Positions 46,994 through 55,947 are shown, counted from the first letter of the stretch. The stretch: 64,000 nt of DNA from an uncultured Comamonas sp. (GCA_947306475.1 CAMZGS010000004.1:1-64000); one strand, 5' to 3'. Numbers and translations: made by a program. Notes: generated by a model from the sequence alone, not told the origin.

Positions 46994-48430
46994 TTAAGAG
47001 GGGGCTGATGATGGGAGCGGTCCGGACACAGCGCTCCCGTCAGAAGATGCCGCAAAGTATTCCACAGCCCGCACCGCACCGACGGCTGCCTGCGCGGGAA
47101 GCATGGGGTATGCCGGGGTCTGCCACAGTGCGGCCGGGTACTCGCGCAATGCGGGCGTCGCCGCCTGCCAGGCATCCGCCCAAGCCTGCTGTGCGGGCAT
47201 CAGGGCATTGCTGGCGCTGCGGGTGATCCAGCACCGATTCCGGGCCAGCCACTGCGCCAGCAGCTCCTGCGGCACGGCAGGCAGCTGCGCCTGCACTCTG
47301 GGCCATGCCTTCAATGCGGCGCGGTGCCCGGCCTGTGCAAAAGGTATAGCTAGTGGCGCTTGCTGCATCTGCCCTGCAGGCCAAAAACCTGCCTGAACCA
47401 TGCCCAGCACCACCTCCCACTGCGGCTTGTTGGCTGCCGCCTGCAGCCATTGCGCCAGCGGCCTGGGCGGCGTGCTGCCGGGCCAGCAGTCGATCAGCCA
47501 GCCGCCCGCAAAGCGCCCGGGCATGGCCTGCGCCACCGCCAGCCCGAGCCGCGCGCCATCGCCCTCGCCCACCAGCACCACATGGCGCAAATCCATGGCC
47601 TGCGCCAGTTCCTGCAGGATCTGGATGTGCCACGCTGCGGTATGCGCCTTGTCGCGCTTGGGCTGGTCGCTGCGGCCAAAGCCCGGCAGATCGGGCACGA
47701 CCACGCGCTGCCCTGCGGCCAGCCACTGCGCCACCAGATGCCGGAAGCCATAGCCCCAGCTGGCTGCGCCATGCAGGCACAGCCAGGTCAGCGGAGCCTC
47801 TTTCGGCCCTTCATCGACCACGGCCATGCGCAAACCGCCCAGTGCAGGCAGATCGCTGCGCCACTGCGGCGCATAAGGCCAGTCGGGCAGATCGGCAAAG
47901 GCACTGTCCGGATTGCGCAGTGCCGTGTCCTTGAGCGGATGGTTGGCCAGCGCCACGGCACGCTGCTGCGCACGGCGCTGCTGGAAGAACTCTGCCAGCA
48001 CGGCCGCGCATTCCTGCGCCAGCACGCCGCGCACCACCCGGGTCTGGTGGTTGATCTCGGGGTAGTCAAACACATTGAGCACGGAACCTGCGGCACCCGT
48101 TTTGGGCTCGGCCGCACCATAGACCACGGTAGCGACGCGCGCATGCAGCATGGCGCCGCTGCACATGGTGCAGGGCTCCAGCGTCACATACAGGGTGCAG
48201 CCATCGAGCCGGTAGTTGCCCAGTTGCTGGGCTGCCGCACGCAGCGCCTGCACCTCGGCATGCGCCGTCGGGTCGTGGCGGGCCAGCGGCGCATTGGCGC
48301 CCTCGCCCACCACCTGCCCATCCTTGACCACCACCGCCCCCACGGGCACTTCGCCAGCGGCTGCCGCTTGGCGGGCCAGCTGCAGCGCGTGCTGCATCCA
48401 ATGCTCGTGCTCGGAAGTCGGCTTTTGCAT
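46994..48430 (-). CDS. tadA: tRNA adenosine(34) deaminase TadA fused to an alpha/beta-hydrolase domain
   Basis: Residues 1-155 are a complete TadA, which converts A34 to inosine in tRNA-Arg(ACG). The zinc/catalytic HAEV is at residues 57-60 and PCTMC at 86-90. Residues ~195-478 are an alpha/beta-hydrolase fold (LTWLCLHGAASWGYGFRHLV, VVVPDLPGFGRSDQP). Where the nucleophile elbow should read G-x-S-x-G, the sequence is VGEGDGARLG, so the usual Ser/Asp is replaced by Gly near residue 290. The hydrolase half may be non-catalytic. The start MQKPTSEHEH at 48430 gives a normal TadA N-terminus. No stop or indel separates the halves. Confidence 0.92.
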   Translation of the reverse strand: MQKPTSEHEHWMQHALQLARQAAAAGEVPVGAVVVKDGQVVGEGANAPLARHDPTAHAEVQALRAAAQQLGNYRLDGCTLYVTLEPCTMCSGAMLHARVATVVYGAAEPKTGAAGSVLNVFDYPEINHQTRVVRGVLAQECAAVLAEFFQQRRAQQRAVALANHPLKDTALRNPDSAFADLPDWPYAPQWRSDLPALGGLRMAVVDEGPKEAPLTWLCLHGAASWGYGFRHLVAQWLAAGQRVVVPDLPGFGRSDQPKRDKAHTAAWHIQILQELAQAMDLRHVVLVGEGDGARLGLAVAQAMPGRFAGGWLIDCWPGSTPPRPLAQWLQAAANKPQWEVVLGMVQAGFWPAGQMQQAPLAIPFAQAGHRAALKAWPRVQAQLPAVPQELLAQWLARNRCWITRSASNALMPAQQAWADAWQAATPALREYPAALWQTPAYPMLPAQAAVGAVRAVEYFAASSDGSAVSGPLPSSAPS

Positions 48431-48473
48431 ACGCGAAATGGGGTTGTAAGGGTGGTGCTGGATGGCTTGCCGA

Positions 48474-49103
48474 TTAAAAGCGGTGGCGGATACCCACGAT
48501 AAAGCTGGTGCCCGCTGCTGCCGCCGCGCTGCGCTTGCTGGCTTGCTCGCCAAACTGGTAGTGGATGTTGGCCGACAAGCCCTTCCAAGCGGGTGTTGAA
48601 TAGGTGATCTGATTGCTCCAGCCCGTATCGGAGGCGGTGGTCGTTTGATCCACACCGATCTGGTTGGCCATGTTGGCATGCATCACCAGGGGCGACACGG
48701 TGAACGAATCGCCAAAGGGGTTGAACAGGATGGTGGGCAGAAAGTTGGGCGCCATCGCGCGGCCCAGCTTCACCGTACCCCACTGGCCAGACAGCGACAC
48801 ATGGGCATCGCGTGCAAAGAAAGCATCGCCATTGAAGCGGCCAGGGGTGCCTTCATCGGCGCGCATAAAGGCGCCCAGTGCAAACCCAGCCTTCAGACCA
48901 TTGCCCAGGTCTTCTGTACCGCTGATGCCCCACCAGGATGTGGTCAAACCGCCAGAACCCACGGTGCCTTTGCGCTGGCCACCAGGAGCGTGCACAGAGC
49001 CCGCGTAAACATCGACCAAGCCAGACACTTGTACATTGCTTTGTGCTTGTGCAGCGCCTGCACACATCAACACCGCACCCAAAGCGATCAAAGCGGTTTT
49101 CAT
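48474..49103 (-). CDS. Porin of the Omp32/OmpC type, shortened
   Basis: A 209-residue outer-membrane protein. The signal peptide MKTALIALGAVLMCAGAAQA is cleaved before QSNVQVSGLVDVY, a typical betaproteobacterial porin N-terminus. It keeps TSWWGISGTEDLGNGLKAGF and the constriction-type FFARDAHVSLSGQWGTVKLG. After NIHYQFGEQ the sequence jumps to SFIVGIRHRF, the final strand with terminal Phe. Related porins are about 330-380 residues, so roughly eight strands appear deleted in frame. It may be a small barrel or a decaying paralogue. Confidence 0.85.
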   Translation of the reverse strand: MKTALIALGAVLMCAGAAQAQSNVQVSGLVDVYAGSVHAPGGQRKGTVGSGGLTTSWWGISGTEDLGNGLKAGFALGAFMRADEGTPGRFNGDAFFARDAHVSLSGQWGTVKLGRAMAPNFLPTILFNPFGDSFTVSPLVMHANMANQIGVDQTTTASDTGWSNQITYSTPAWKGLSANIHYQFGEQASKRSAAAAAGTSFIVGIRHRF

Positions 49104-49243
49104 CGGAAATCTCTTGAAAATCGAAGCAAAAAAGGAGGCGGAGGGTACTGGATGCACGCAGCTTTTGCTGGCACTTTGCCAATATCCAACCAATAGCCCC
49201 CAGGCACCACCGCAACCATGCGCACGCGGATAATCCGCCCCCT

Positions 49244-51247
49244 ATGTCCCTACTGCCTCATCAACTCGAACTTCTCTCTCCTGCCCGCAACGCCGACATC
49301 GGCATCGAGGCAGTGAACCATGGTGCGGACGCTGTGTACATCGGCGGCCCCGGCTTTGGCGCGCGCGCCACGGCAGGCAATGAGATCCGCGATCTGGAGC
49401 GCCTGATCCAGCACGCACACCGCTTTGGCAGCCGCATCTTCATCACGCTCAACACCATCCTGCGCGACGACGAACTCGAAGGCGCGCGCAAGATGGCCTG
49501 GGACGTGTACAACATCGGCGCCGACGCGCTGATCATCCAGGACATGGGCCTGCTGGAGCTGGACCTGCCGCCCATCCAGCTGCACGCCTCCACCCAGTGC
49601 GACATCCGCACACCCGAGAAGGCCCGGTTCCTGCAGGACGTGGGCCTGTCCCAGCTGGTGCTGGCGCGCGAGCTGGACTTGAAGCAGATCCGGGCCGTGC
49701 GCGAGGTGCTGGACCCCGGCACCACCATCGAATACTTCATCCACGGCGCGCTGTGCGTGGCCTATTCGGGCCAGTGCTACATCAGCCACGCGCACACGGG
49801 CCGCAGCGCCAACCGCGGCGACTGCAACCAGGCCTGCCGCCTGCCCTACGAGGTGATGGACCAGCACGGCCGCATCATTGCGCACCAGAAGCACGTGCTG
49901 TCCATGAAGGACAACAACCAGTCCGACAACCTGCGCGCGCTGATCGACGCGGGCGTGCGCAGCTTCAAGATCGAAGGCCGCTACAAGGACATGGCCTACG
50001 TGAAGAACATCACGGCCCACTACCGCAAGCTGCTCGACGAAATCATCGAGGAGCGCGAGTTCTCCGAGCTGCCGCTGGCGCGTTCGTCCTCCGGCACAAC
50101 CACCTTCACCTTCCACCCCGATCCGGACCAGAACTTCAACCGCGAGTTCACCGACTACTTTGTCAACGGCCGCCAACAGGACATTGGCGCCTTTGACACG
50201 CCCAAGACGCCCGGGCGCACGATTGGCTGGGTCACCCAGGTGGGGGACAAGTGGTTCGAGCTGGAAGTCCACGACAAGGACACCGTGCTGAACAACGGCG
50301 ACGGCCTGTGCTACTACGACCTGCAAAAGGAACTGATTGGCGTGCACATCAACCGCGCCGAATGCGTGAATGCCAAAAAAGGCATCTGGCGCGTGTTCCC
50401 CAAAGACCCGATTGCCGGCTTCAAGGACCTGCGCAAGGGCCTGGAGATCAACCGCAACCGCGACATGAACTGGGTGCGCATGCTGGAGAAAAAGTCCAGC
50501 GACCGCCGCATCGGCCTGTGGGCCGAGTTTGCGGAAACGGCCGAAGGCTTTGCGCTCACGCTGACCGACGAGGACGGCTTTGCCGGCAGCTCCAGCATCG
50601 CGCAGGAACACCAGGCCGCCACGGACGCCGGCAAGGCCGAGGCCACGCTGCGCGAGCAGCTGGGCCGCTTTGGCGCGACCATCTTTGCGGTGCACGACAT
50701 TGCCCTGAACATCAGCCAGCCCTGGTTTGTGCCCGCCTCGGCGCTCAACCAGCTGCGCCGCGACGCCGTGGCCGCACTGGGGCTGGCGCGTGCGGGCGGC
50801 TTTGTGCGCCTGCCGCGCGCCAAGCCCGTGGAGCCGCCCGTGCCCTTCCCCGAAGACACGCTCACCTATCTGGCCAATGTCTACAACCACAAGGCGCACG
50901 ACTTCTACATGAAGCACGGCGTGAAGGTGATCGACGCAGCTTACGAGAGCAAGGAAGAGCTGGGCGAAGTCTCGCTCATGATCACCAAGCACTGCGTGCG
51001 CTATTCCATGAGCCTGTGTCCCAAACAGGCCAAGGGCGTGATTGGCGTGAAGGGCACGATCAAGGCCGAGCCGCTGCAGCTGATCAACGGCAAGGAAAAA
51101 CTCACCCTGCGCTTTGACTGCAAGCCTTGCGAGATGCACGTGGTCGGCAAGATGAAGCCATCGGTGCTGAACCAGCATGCCAGGGAAATGAAGGCCATGC
51201 CCATGCACTTCTACCGCAAACGCCCTGCGGCAGCAGTCAAGGCATAA
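49244..51247 (+). CDS. rlhA: U32-family 23S rRNA C2501 hydroxylation protein RlhA
   Basis: A 667-residue U32 peptidase-family protein. The N-terminal block LELLSPARNADIGIEAVNHG and the U32 signature IEYFIHGALCVAYSGQCYIS are intact, followed by the Cys-rich NRGDCNQACRLPYEV. The long form with a C-terminal DUF3656-like part matches E. coli RlhA (YdcP, ~653 residues), needed for 5-hydroxycytidine at C2501, rather than TrhP (YegQ, ~450). Cys residues near the C-terminus (KHCVRYSMSLCPKQ, FDCKPCEMHV) could bind an Fe-S cluster. The opposite strand has a mirror-length open frame that is an artefact. Confidence 0.9.
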   Translation: MSLLPHQLELLSPARNADIGIEAVNHGADAVYIGGPGFGARATAGNEIRDLERLIQHAHRFGSRIFITLNTILRDDELEGARKMAWDVYNIGADALIIQDMGLLELDLPPIQLHASTQCDIRTPEKARFLQDVGLSQLVLARELDLKQIRAVREVLDPGTTIEYFIHGALCVAYSGQCYISHAHTGRSANRGDCNQACRLPYEVMDQHGRIIAHQKHVLSMKDNNQSDNLRALIDAGVRSFKIEGRYKDMAYVKNITAHYRKLLDEIIEEREFSELPLARSSSGTTTFTFHPDPDQNFNREFTDYFVNGRQQDIGAFDTPKTPGRTIGWVTQVGDKWFELEVHDKDTVLNNGDGLCYYDLQKELIGVHINRAECVNAKKGIWRVFPKDPIAGFKDLRKGLEINRNRDMNWVRMLEKKSSDRRIGLWAEFAETAEGFALTLTDEDGFAGSSSIAQEHQAATDAGKAEATLREQLGRFGATIFAVHDIALNISQPWFVPASALNQLRRDAVAALGLARAGGFVRLPRAKPVEPPVPFPEDTLTYLANVYNHKAHDFYMKHGVKVIDAAYESKEELGEVSLMITKHCVRYSMSLCPKQAKGVIGVKGTIKAEPLQLINGKEKLTLRFDCKPCEMHVVGKMKPSVLNQHAREMKAMPMHFYRKRPAAAVKA

Positions 51248-51253
51248 AACCAT

Positions 51254-51329
51254 AGCTGTTTGCGCTTGTGGGCTGCCGAATTCAGGAATGAATTGATCTG
51301 AATTTGGCTTTTAATCAGCGCAAGCAGCT
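51254..51329. repeat. Intergenic palindrome (AGCTGCTTGCGCT family)
   Basis: AGCTGTTTGCGCT (51254-51266) and AGCGCAAGCAGCT (51317-51329) are inverted copies with one mismatch. The right arm reads AGCTGCTTGCGCT on the minus strand, identical to the left arm of the 37093 palindrome. It fills the 96-base gap between rlhA and the exonuclease gene. Confidence 0.7.
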
Positions 51330-51343
51330 CTTATTTTTGATTT

Positions 51344-52432
51344 ATGGCACCACGCCTGCGCCCGCCCTCCAAAGAAGAAAGCCAGTTGCTGCCGCCGTAT
51401 GAGGCGCTGGATGAGCGTGCCATTTTTGTGCCGGCCACAGAGGCGGAATTTGCGCAGGCACGCGCGACCTTGCTGGCCCAAAGTGCCCTGGGGTTCGATA
51501 CGGAAAGCCGGCCCGTCTTTCAGGCGGGCCAGCCCGATACCGGCCCGCACGTGGTACAACTTGCCACGCCCCAGGCGGCCTGGATACTGCAACTGCACCA
51601 CCCCCAGGCACTGGCGCTGGCCTGCGAGGTCATGGCCTCGCCCAGCATCCTGAAAGTGGGCTTTGGCCTGAGCAACGATCTGCGTACCCTGCCGCAGCGC
51701 CTGGGAACACCGCTGGTCAACGTGCTGGATCTGGACAAGGTCTTTCGCAGCCACGGCTATGGACACAATGTGGGCGTGCGCGCGGCCATGGCACTGGTCC
51801 TGGAGCGCAGCTTTACCAAGTCCAAGCGCACCAGCACCAGCAATTGGGCGGCACGCCAGCTCTCACCGGCACAAATCCGTTACGCCGCCAACGACGCCCA
51901 CGCGCCGGCGCTGATCCACGCCGCTCTGCCAGCCTGGCAGGCCCGGCAGCCCCAGGCGCCGCGTGCAGCAAGGCCGCAGCGTCCTCGTCCTGCCCGTCCG
52001 GCTTCGCCCTCCTCACCACCCCTGCCCAGCATCCCGCCCCACCACAACCACCCCAGCCTGCCCATGCGCTGGCTGCTGCGCGGCTTTGCCGTGCTGTGCC
52101 TGGCCCTGGGCATTGCAGGCGTATTCCTCCCGGGCCTGCCCACCACCGTTTTCATTCTGATGGCCAGCTGGGCAGCTGCACGCAGCTCCCCACGCATCCA
52201 CGCCTGGCTGCACCGCCATCGCCTGTTCGGCCCCATGCTGCGCAACTGGGAAGCCGGTGGCTACGTCAGCCGCCGCGCCAAACACAGTGCCGCCATCACC
52301 ATGGCCATCAGCGCCGTCATCCTGTGGTGGCTGACCCAGCCCTGGTGGGTTCCCGCCCTGGCCACCAGCTGCATGGCCACGGTGCTGCTGTGGCTGTGGC
52401 GCAGGCCGGAACCACCGACTGCGCGGGGCTGA
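51344..52432 (+). CDS. DEDDy 3'-5' exonuclease domain fused to a DUF454 (YbaN-like) membrane domain
   Basis: Residues 1-~195 are an RNase D-like 3'-5' exonuclease. Asp52 and Glu54 (LGFDTESRP), Asp112 (FGLSNDLR), and Tyr180 with Asp184 (RYAANDAH) complete the DEDDy set. A Pro/Ala/Arg-rich linker (~198-238) follows. From Met241 (MRWLLRGFAVLCLALGIAGV) the sequence is a DUF454 inner-membrane protein with FLPGLPTTVFILMASWAAAR and two or three helices. Met241 at 52064 could be an internal start for a separate 121-residue DUF454 protein, but there is no stop or frameshift between the two parts. As read, the exonuclease would be tethered to the membrane. Confidence 0.85.
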   Translation: MAPRLRPPSKEESQLLPPYEALDERAIFVPATEAEFAQARATLLAQSALGFDTESRPVFQAGQPDTGPHVVQLATPQAAWILQLHHPQALALACEVMASPSILKVGFGLSNDLRTLPQRLGTPLVNVLDLDKVFRSHGYGHNVGVRAAMALVLERSFTKSKRTSTSNWAARQLSPAQIRYAANDAHAPALIHAALPAWQARQPQAPRAARPQRPRPARPASPSSPPLPSIPPHHNHPSLPMRWLLRGFAVLCLALGIAGVFLPGLPTTVFILMASWAAARSSPRIHAWLHRHRLFGPMLRNWEAGGYVSRRAKHSAAITMAISAVILWWLTQPWWVPALATSCMATVLLWLWRRPEPPTARG

Positions 52433-52476
52433 ACAATTTTTTTGGGAATTTGCCAAAAACCAAAAAAATCTGTGCC

Positions 52477-52482
52477 TATAAT
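52477..52482 (+). promoter_or_regulatory. Probable -10 box of the tRNA-Asn pair
   Basis: TATAAT lies 10 bases before the mature tRNA 5' end, in an AT-rich stretch. A TTGCCA at 52450 is too far upstream (21 bases) to be a standard -35 partner. Confidence 0.5.
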
Positions 52483-52491
52483 TGCGCTTCT

Positions 52492-52567
52492 TCCCCGATA
52501 GCTCAGTCGGTAGAGCGACGGACTGTTAATCCGCAGGTCCCTGGTTCGAGCCCAGGTCGGGGAGCCA
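52492..52567 (+). tRNA. tRNA-Asn(GTT), copy 1
   Basis: 76 bases with CCA encoded. Acceptor TCCCCGA pairs with TCGGGGA; anticodon loop CTGTTAA gives GTT. Confidence 0.97.
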
Positions 52568-52591
52568 AGTTACAACGTGGTACCGAAAAAT

Positions 52592-52667
52592 TCCCCGATA
52601 GCTCAGTCGGTAGAGCGACGGACTGTTAATCCGCAGGTCCCTGGTTCGAGCCCAGGTCGGGGAGCCA
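52592..52667 (+). tRNA. tRNA-Asn(GTT), copy 2
   Basis: Identical to copy 1 and 24 bases downstream of it, with a terminator immediately after. The two are probably one transcript. Confidence 0.97.
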
Positions 52668-52672
52668 TAATC

Positions 52673-52704
52673 AAGCCAGACAGATTTATCTGTCTGGCTT
52701 TTTT
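52673..52704 (+). terminator. Rho-independent terminator of the tRNA-Asn pair
   Basis: AAGCCAGACAGA (52673-52684) pairs perfectly with TCTGTCTGGCTT (52689-52700) around a TTTA loop and runs into TTTT. It ends 23 bases before the aat start. Confidence 0.88.
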
Positions 52705-52727
52705 GTTTCAGGCTCTCAGCATCCCCC

Positions 52728-53486
52728 ATGCCCTACCCCAACCTACCCTGGCTGGACGAACGCACTGCCTTCCCCCCCGTGACCGATGCCTGGGATGAGA
52801 CTTCGCCGCTGCCCGGTCTACTGGCCAGCGGCGGGGTGTTGAATGCTGATTCCTTGCACGCCGCCTACCAACAGGGGATCTTTCCCTGGTTCAGCGCCGG
52901 ACAACCGATCCTCTGGTGGTCACCCGATCCACGCATGGTGCTGCAAGTCAAGGAGTTCCGCCTGCACCGCTCGCTGCGCAAGACCCTGCTTCAGTTTTTG
53001 CGCACGCCGGGGTGCAGCATTCGCATCGACACCCAGTTCCGTCAGGTCATGGAACACTGCGCACGCACCCCTCGGGCCGACCAGGATGGCACGTGGATCG
53101 TGCCCAGCATCATCGACGCATACACCGATCTGCACCACGCCGGCTTTGCCCACAGCGTCGAAACCTGGGTGAACGATCGCCTGGTCGGCGGCCTGTACTG
53201 CGTGGCCATCGGGCGTGCGGTGTACGGCGAGTCGATGTTTGCCCACGCCAGCAACGCCTCCAAGCTGGCCCTGTGCGCCCTGGTGGCACTGTGCCGTGCG
53301 CATCAGGCCCTGCAAATCGACTGCCAGCAAGCCACAGCACATCTGGCATCGCTGGGTGCCCGGGAAATACCACGCGCCCAGTTCCTGGCCACCGCCCAGG
53401 CACAGCAAAAACTTCCTGCCATGCGCTGGCATTTGCTGCCGGAATACTGGGAGCTCCTGCTGTCGCGTGAGACCATCGCGCCATGA
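52728..53486 (+). CDS. aat: Leucyl/phenylalanyl-tRNA--protein transferase
   Basis: Adds Leu or Phe from aminoacyl-tRNA to proteins with N-terminal Lys/Arg, making them N-degron substrates for ClpS-ClpAP. Family blocks are [56 protein letters not shown] and [20 protein letters not shown]. The 252-residue length fits. The stop overlaps the bpt start as ATGA, so the two transferases are coupled. Confidence 0.96.
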   Translation: MPYPNLPWLDERTAFPPVTDAWDETSPLPGLLASGGVLNADSLHAAYQQGIFPWFSAGQPILWWSPDPRMVLQVKEFRLHRSLRKTLLQFLRTPGCSIRIDTQFRQVMEHCARTPRADQDGTWIVPSIIDAYTDLHHAGFAHSVETWVNDRLVGGLYCVAIGRAVYGESMFAHASNASKLALCALVALCRAHQALQIDCQQATAHLASLGAREIPRAQFLATAQAQQKLPAMRWHLLPEYWELLLSRETIAP

Positions 53487-54238
53487 CGACCAACGCCGAG
53501 TTGAGGACCCTGCGGCTGTACACCACAGCCAGCTATCCGTGCAGCTATTTACCAAACCAGAGCGCACGCTCCGAAGTGGCCACCCCCGATCATCTGATCG
53601 ACGCGCACGCGTACTCACAGCTCATGCGCCTTGGCTTTCGGCGCAGTGGCAGCTTTGTCTATCGTCCACACTGCCCGCACTGCCAGGCCTGCCAATCGCT
53701 ACGCATCCCGGTTGCTGCATTCACCCCCAATCGCAGCCAAAGACGTGCCTGGCGACAACATCAGCAGCTGCAAGCACGGGTACTGGCGCTGAGCTTTCAC
53801 CCGGAGCACTACGCGCTCTACCAGACCTATCAGCGCGCACGCCACAGCCAGGGAGGCATGGACTGCGACAGCGTGGAGCAATACAGCCAGTTCCTGTTGC
53901 ACAGCCGGGTGGAAAGCCGGCTGGTGGAATTTCGCACCCCTGGCGATGAAGGCGCCTTGTGCATGGTGTCGCTGATCGATCTGCTGGACGATGGCATTTC
54001 AGCGGTGTACACCTTCTACGCCCCCGAGCCCAAAGCCAGCTATGGCACCTACGGCATCCTGTGGCTGATCGCGCTGGCGCAACAGCTGGGGCTGCCCTAT
54101 GTCTATCTGGGCTACTGGATCGAGAACTCGAGCAAGATGCTCTACAAGCAGGACTTCGAACCCCATGAGATCCTGCGCGATGGTATCTGGCAGGAGCACA
54201 GCCGCACACATCCGGCCAACGCTGGCTTACAGGGCTAA
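53483..54238 (+). CDS. bpt: Aspartate/glutamate leucyltransferase
   Basis: Adds Leu to proteins with N-terminal Asp or Glu, feeding the same N-degron pathway as Aat. The 251-residue Bpt/ATE1-type protein has [38 protein letters not shown] with the conserved Cys cluster, and C-terminal [20 protein letters not shown] and [15 protein letters not shown]. It overlaps aat by 4 bases. Confidence 0.95.
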   Translation: MTTNAELRTLRLYTTASYPCSYLPNQSARSEVATPDHLIDAHAYSQLMRLGFRRSGSFVYRPHCPHCQACQSLRIPVAAFTPNRSQRRAWRQHQQLQARVLALSFHPEHYALYQTYQRARHSQGGMDCDSVEQYSQFLLHSRVESRLVEFRTPGDEGALCMVSLIDLLDDGISAVYTFYAPEPKASYGTYGILWLIALAQQLGLPYVYLGYWIENSSKMLYKQDFEPHEILRDGIWQEHSRTHPANAGLQG

Positions 54239-54264
54239 AATCCGCCTTTTGCCAGTCTTTTCAT

Positions 54265-55068
54265 ATGAAGAAAAACGATCCGATTACTTCCAATAAGCCC
54301 AGCGTACAAGTATTGGAACGGATGTTTGCCCTGATGGACGTCTTGGCAGCACGCGAGGAAGCGGTCACCCTCAAAGAAATCAGCGAAAAAACGGGGCTCC
54401 ACCCTTCAACCGCGCACCGTATCCTGAACGATCTGGCTATTGGCCGCTTTGTCGATCGCCCCGAATCTGGCAGCTACCGTCTGGGCATGCGCCTGCTGGA
54501 GCTGGGCAATCTGGTCAAGGCACGCCTGAGCGTTCGTGAGGCAGCCTTGCCGCACATGCGCCAACTGCACAAGCAGATCCAGCAACCCGTCAACCTCAGC
54601 GTGCGCCAGGGCGACGAAATCGTGTACGTGGAGCGCGCATACAGCGAACGCTCAGGCATGCAGGTCGTGCGCGCCATCGGCGGTCATGCCCCCCTGCACC
54701 TGACTTCCAACGGCAAGCTCTTCCTGGCAGCCGACGACCCCCAGCATGTGCGCGCCTACGCCATGCGCACCGGCCTGGCCGGGAACACCCACAACAGCCT
54801 GACCCAGCTACCCATGCTGGAGCGGGAGCTTGCCAAGGCACGCCAGACCGGCGTGGCACACGACAACGAGGAACTGGAGCTGGGTGTGCGCTGCATGGCC
54901 GCCGGCATCTATGACGACCAGGGCAAGCTGGTGGCCGCGCTGTCGATTTCGGCCCCCGCCGACCGTCTCGATGAAGGCTGGCTGCCCAAGCTCAAGGCTT
55001 GTGCCCACCAAATCTCCCTGGCCCTCGGGTTCCGAGGCCACCCTGCCGATGGGGACACGACAACGTAG
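54265..55068 (+). CDS. IclR-family transcriptional regulator
   Basis: A 267-residue regulator. The N-terminal winged helix-turn-helix runs FALMDVLAAREEAVTLKEIS and GLHPSTAHRILNDLAIGRF. The C-terminal ligand-binding IclR domain contains GHAPLHLTSNGKLFLAAD and VAHDNEELELGVRCMAAGIY. It lies 26 bases after bpt on the same strand, so co-transcription is possible. The adjacent genes give no clue to its effector; targets are unknown. Confidence 0.92.
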   Translation: MKKNDPITSNKPSVQVLERMFALMDVLAAREEAVTLKEISEKTGLHPSTAHRILNDLAIGRFVDRPESGSYRLGMRLLELGNLVKARLSVREAALPHMRQLHKQIQQPVNLSVRQGDEIVYVERAYSERSGMQVVRAIGGHAPLHLTSNGKLFLAADDPQHVRAYAMRTGLAGNTHNSLTQLPMLERELAKARQTGVAHDNEELELGVRCMAAGIYDDQGKLVAALSISAPADRLDEGWLPKLKACAHQISLALGFRGHPADGDTTT

Positions 55069-55087
55069 TTTCCCCCTCCCCGGAAGC

Positions 55088-55124
55088 AAAAGGGACTGCA
55101 ACCTGTGCGGCGCAGTCCCTTTTT
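55088..55124. terminator. Bidirectional rho-independent terminator after the IclR gene
   Basis: AAAAGGGACTGC (55088-55099) pairs with GCAGTCCCTTTT (55112-55123), with a T-run on the plus strand and the matching A-run giving U's on the minus strand. It separates the IclR gene (+) from the convergent uncharacterised gene (-). Confidence 0.85.
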
Positions 55125-55141
55125 CGTTCAGGCAGTCTTCT

Positions 55142-55756
55142 TCAGTGCAGGTGGCGCGGCCTGCGCCCACCACCGCCGCGCGGGCCATTGCGTGGCGGGT
55201 ATTTGCCGATATCCAGCGAACTGACCAGGTTGTCGAAACGCTGCACGAACAGTTTATCGATCTCGGCCACCACGCCCACCAACTCCGAGGCGTCAAAGTG
55301 ACGCTCCATCATGTGGATCACATCCTGCACCAGCAGATCGCGCTGCACGCGCATGATGGCCGCTGGAGTGGGACCTACGAACAGCATCAGGAAGTCATCG
55401 CGCGATTGCTCATCGGGCGTTTCTTCCTCGTCGAACTCGGCGTCATAGAACGTAACCTCGATGGCTGCGCCTTCCTGCGCCAATTCGTTCAAGCCCATGC
55501 ACATGTCATCCAGGGCATAGCGAAAGTCGTCGTTGCCCGCCACCGTCCAGCACATTTGCAAGGTGTGCTCGGCTTCGTCAAAACGGATGCCCGGCTCCTC
55601 CTCATAGGCGCTGGCTGCACCAGCGCGCAGGGAGCGTGCACCCGCATAGCTCCACAAGGGGCGCAAGGCCTCTTGCACCTGTGCAAACGTCACATCGGCA
55701 CGCAAGGGCACCTGACCATGCACATGAATTTCAAAGGGGGTGTTATAGCTGGACAT
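55142..55756 (-). CDS. Uncharacterised Burkholderiales-type protein (204 aa)
   Basis: A soluble acidic protein starting MSSYNTPFEIHVHGQVPLRA, with an Asp/Glu-rich middle (FYDAEFDEEETPDEQSRDDF) and a Gly/Arg-rich C-terminal tail (RNGPRGGGGRRPRHLH). I believe similar proteins are common in Burkholderiales and assigned to a DUF (possibly DUF6806, from memory). No catalytic motif or membrane segment is visible. It is a single gene between a terminator and the tRNA-Leu(TAA) gene. Confidence 0.82.
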   Translation of the reverse strand: MSSYNTPFEIHVHGQVPLRADVTFAQVQEALRPLWSYAGARSLRAGAASAYEEEPGIRFDEAEHTLQMCWTVAGNDDFRYALDDMCMGLNELAQEGAAIEVTFYDAEFDEEETPDEQSRDDFLMLFVGPTPAAIMRVQRDLLVQDVIHMMERHFDASELVGVVAEIDKLFVQRFDNLVSSLDIGKYPPRNGPRGGGGRRPRHLH

Positions 55757-55768
55757 AGTTCAATCCCA

Positions 55769-55861
55769 TGGTGCCCCGGGCCGGGGTCGAACCGGCACGC
55801 CCCTTATTCAGGAAGCAGCGGATTTTAAGTCCGCGGTGTCTACCAATTTCACCACCGGGGC
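55769..55861 (-). tRNA. tRNA-Leu(TAA)
   Basis: 93 bases on the minus strand including CCA. Acceptor GCCCCGG pairs with CCGGGGC; anticodon loop CTTAAAA gives TAA. It has the long variable arm of class II tRNAs. Confidence 0.95.
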
Positions 55862-55947
55862 CACACTCACTTAAGCCTGTAGGCTGTAAAACTCAGAGCC
55901 TACTCCATTTCGCAACGCCAACAGAGCTCTGAGCCAAGTGAACATGA

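Noticed and set aside
49250-51253. A 667-codon minus-strand frame the same length as rlhA
   Set aside because: Antisense shadow. The plus strand has the U32 signature; the minus frame shows no domain and is Val/His-rich.
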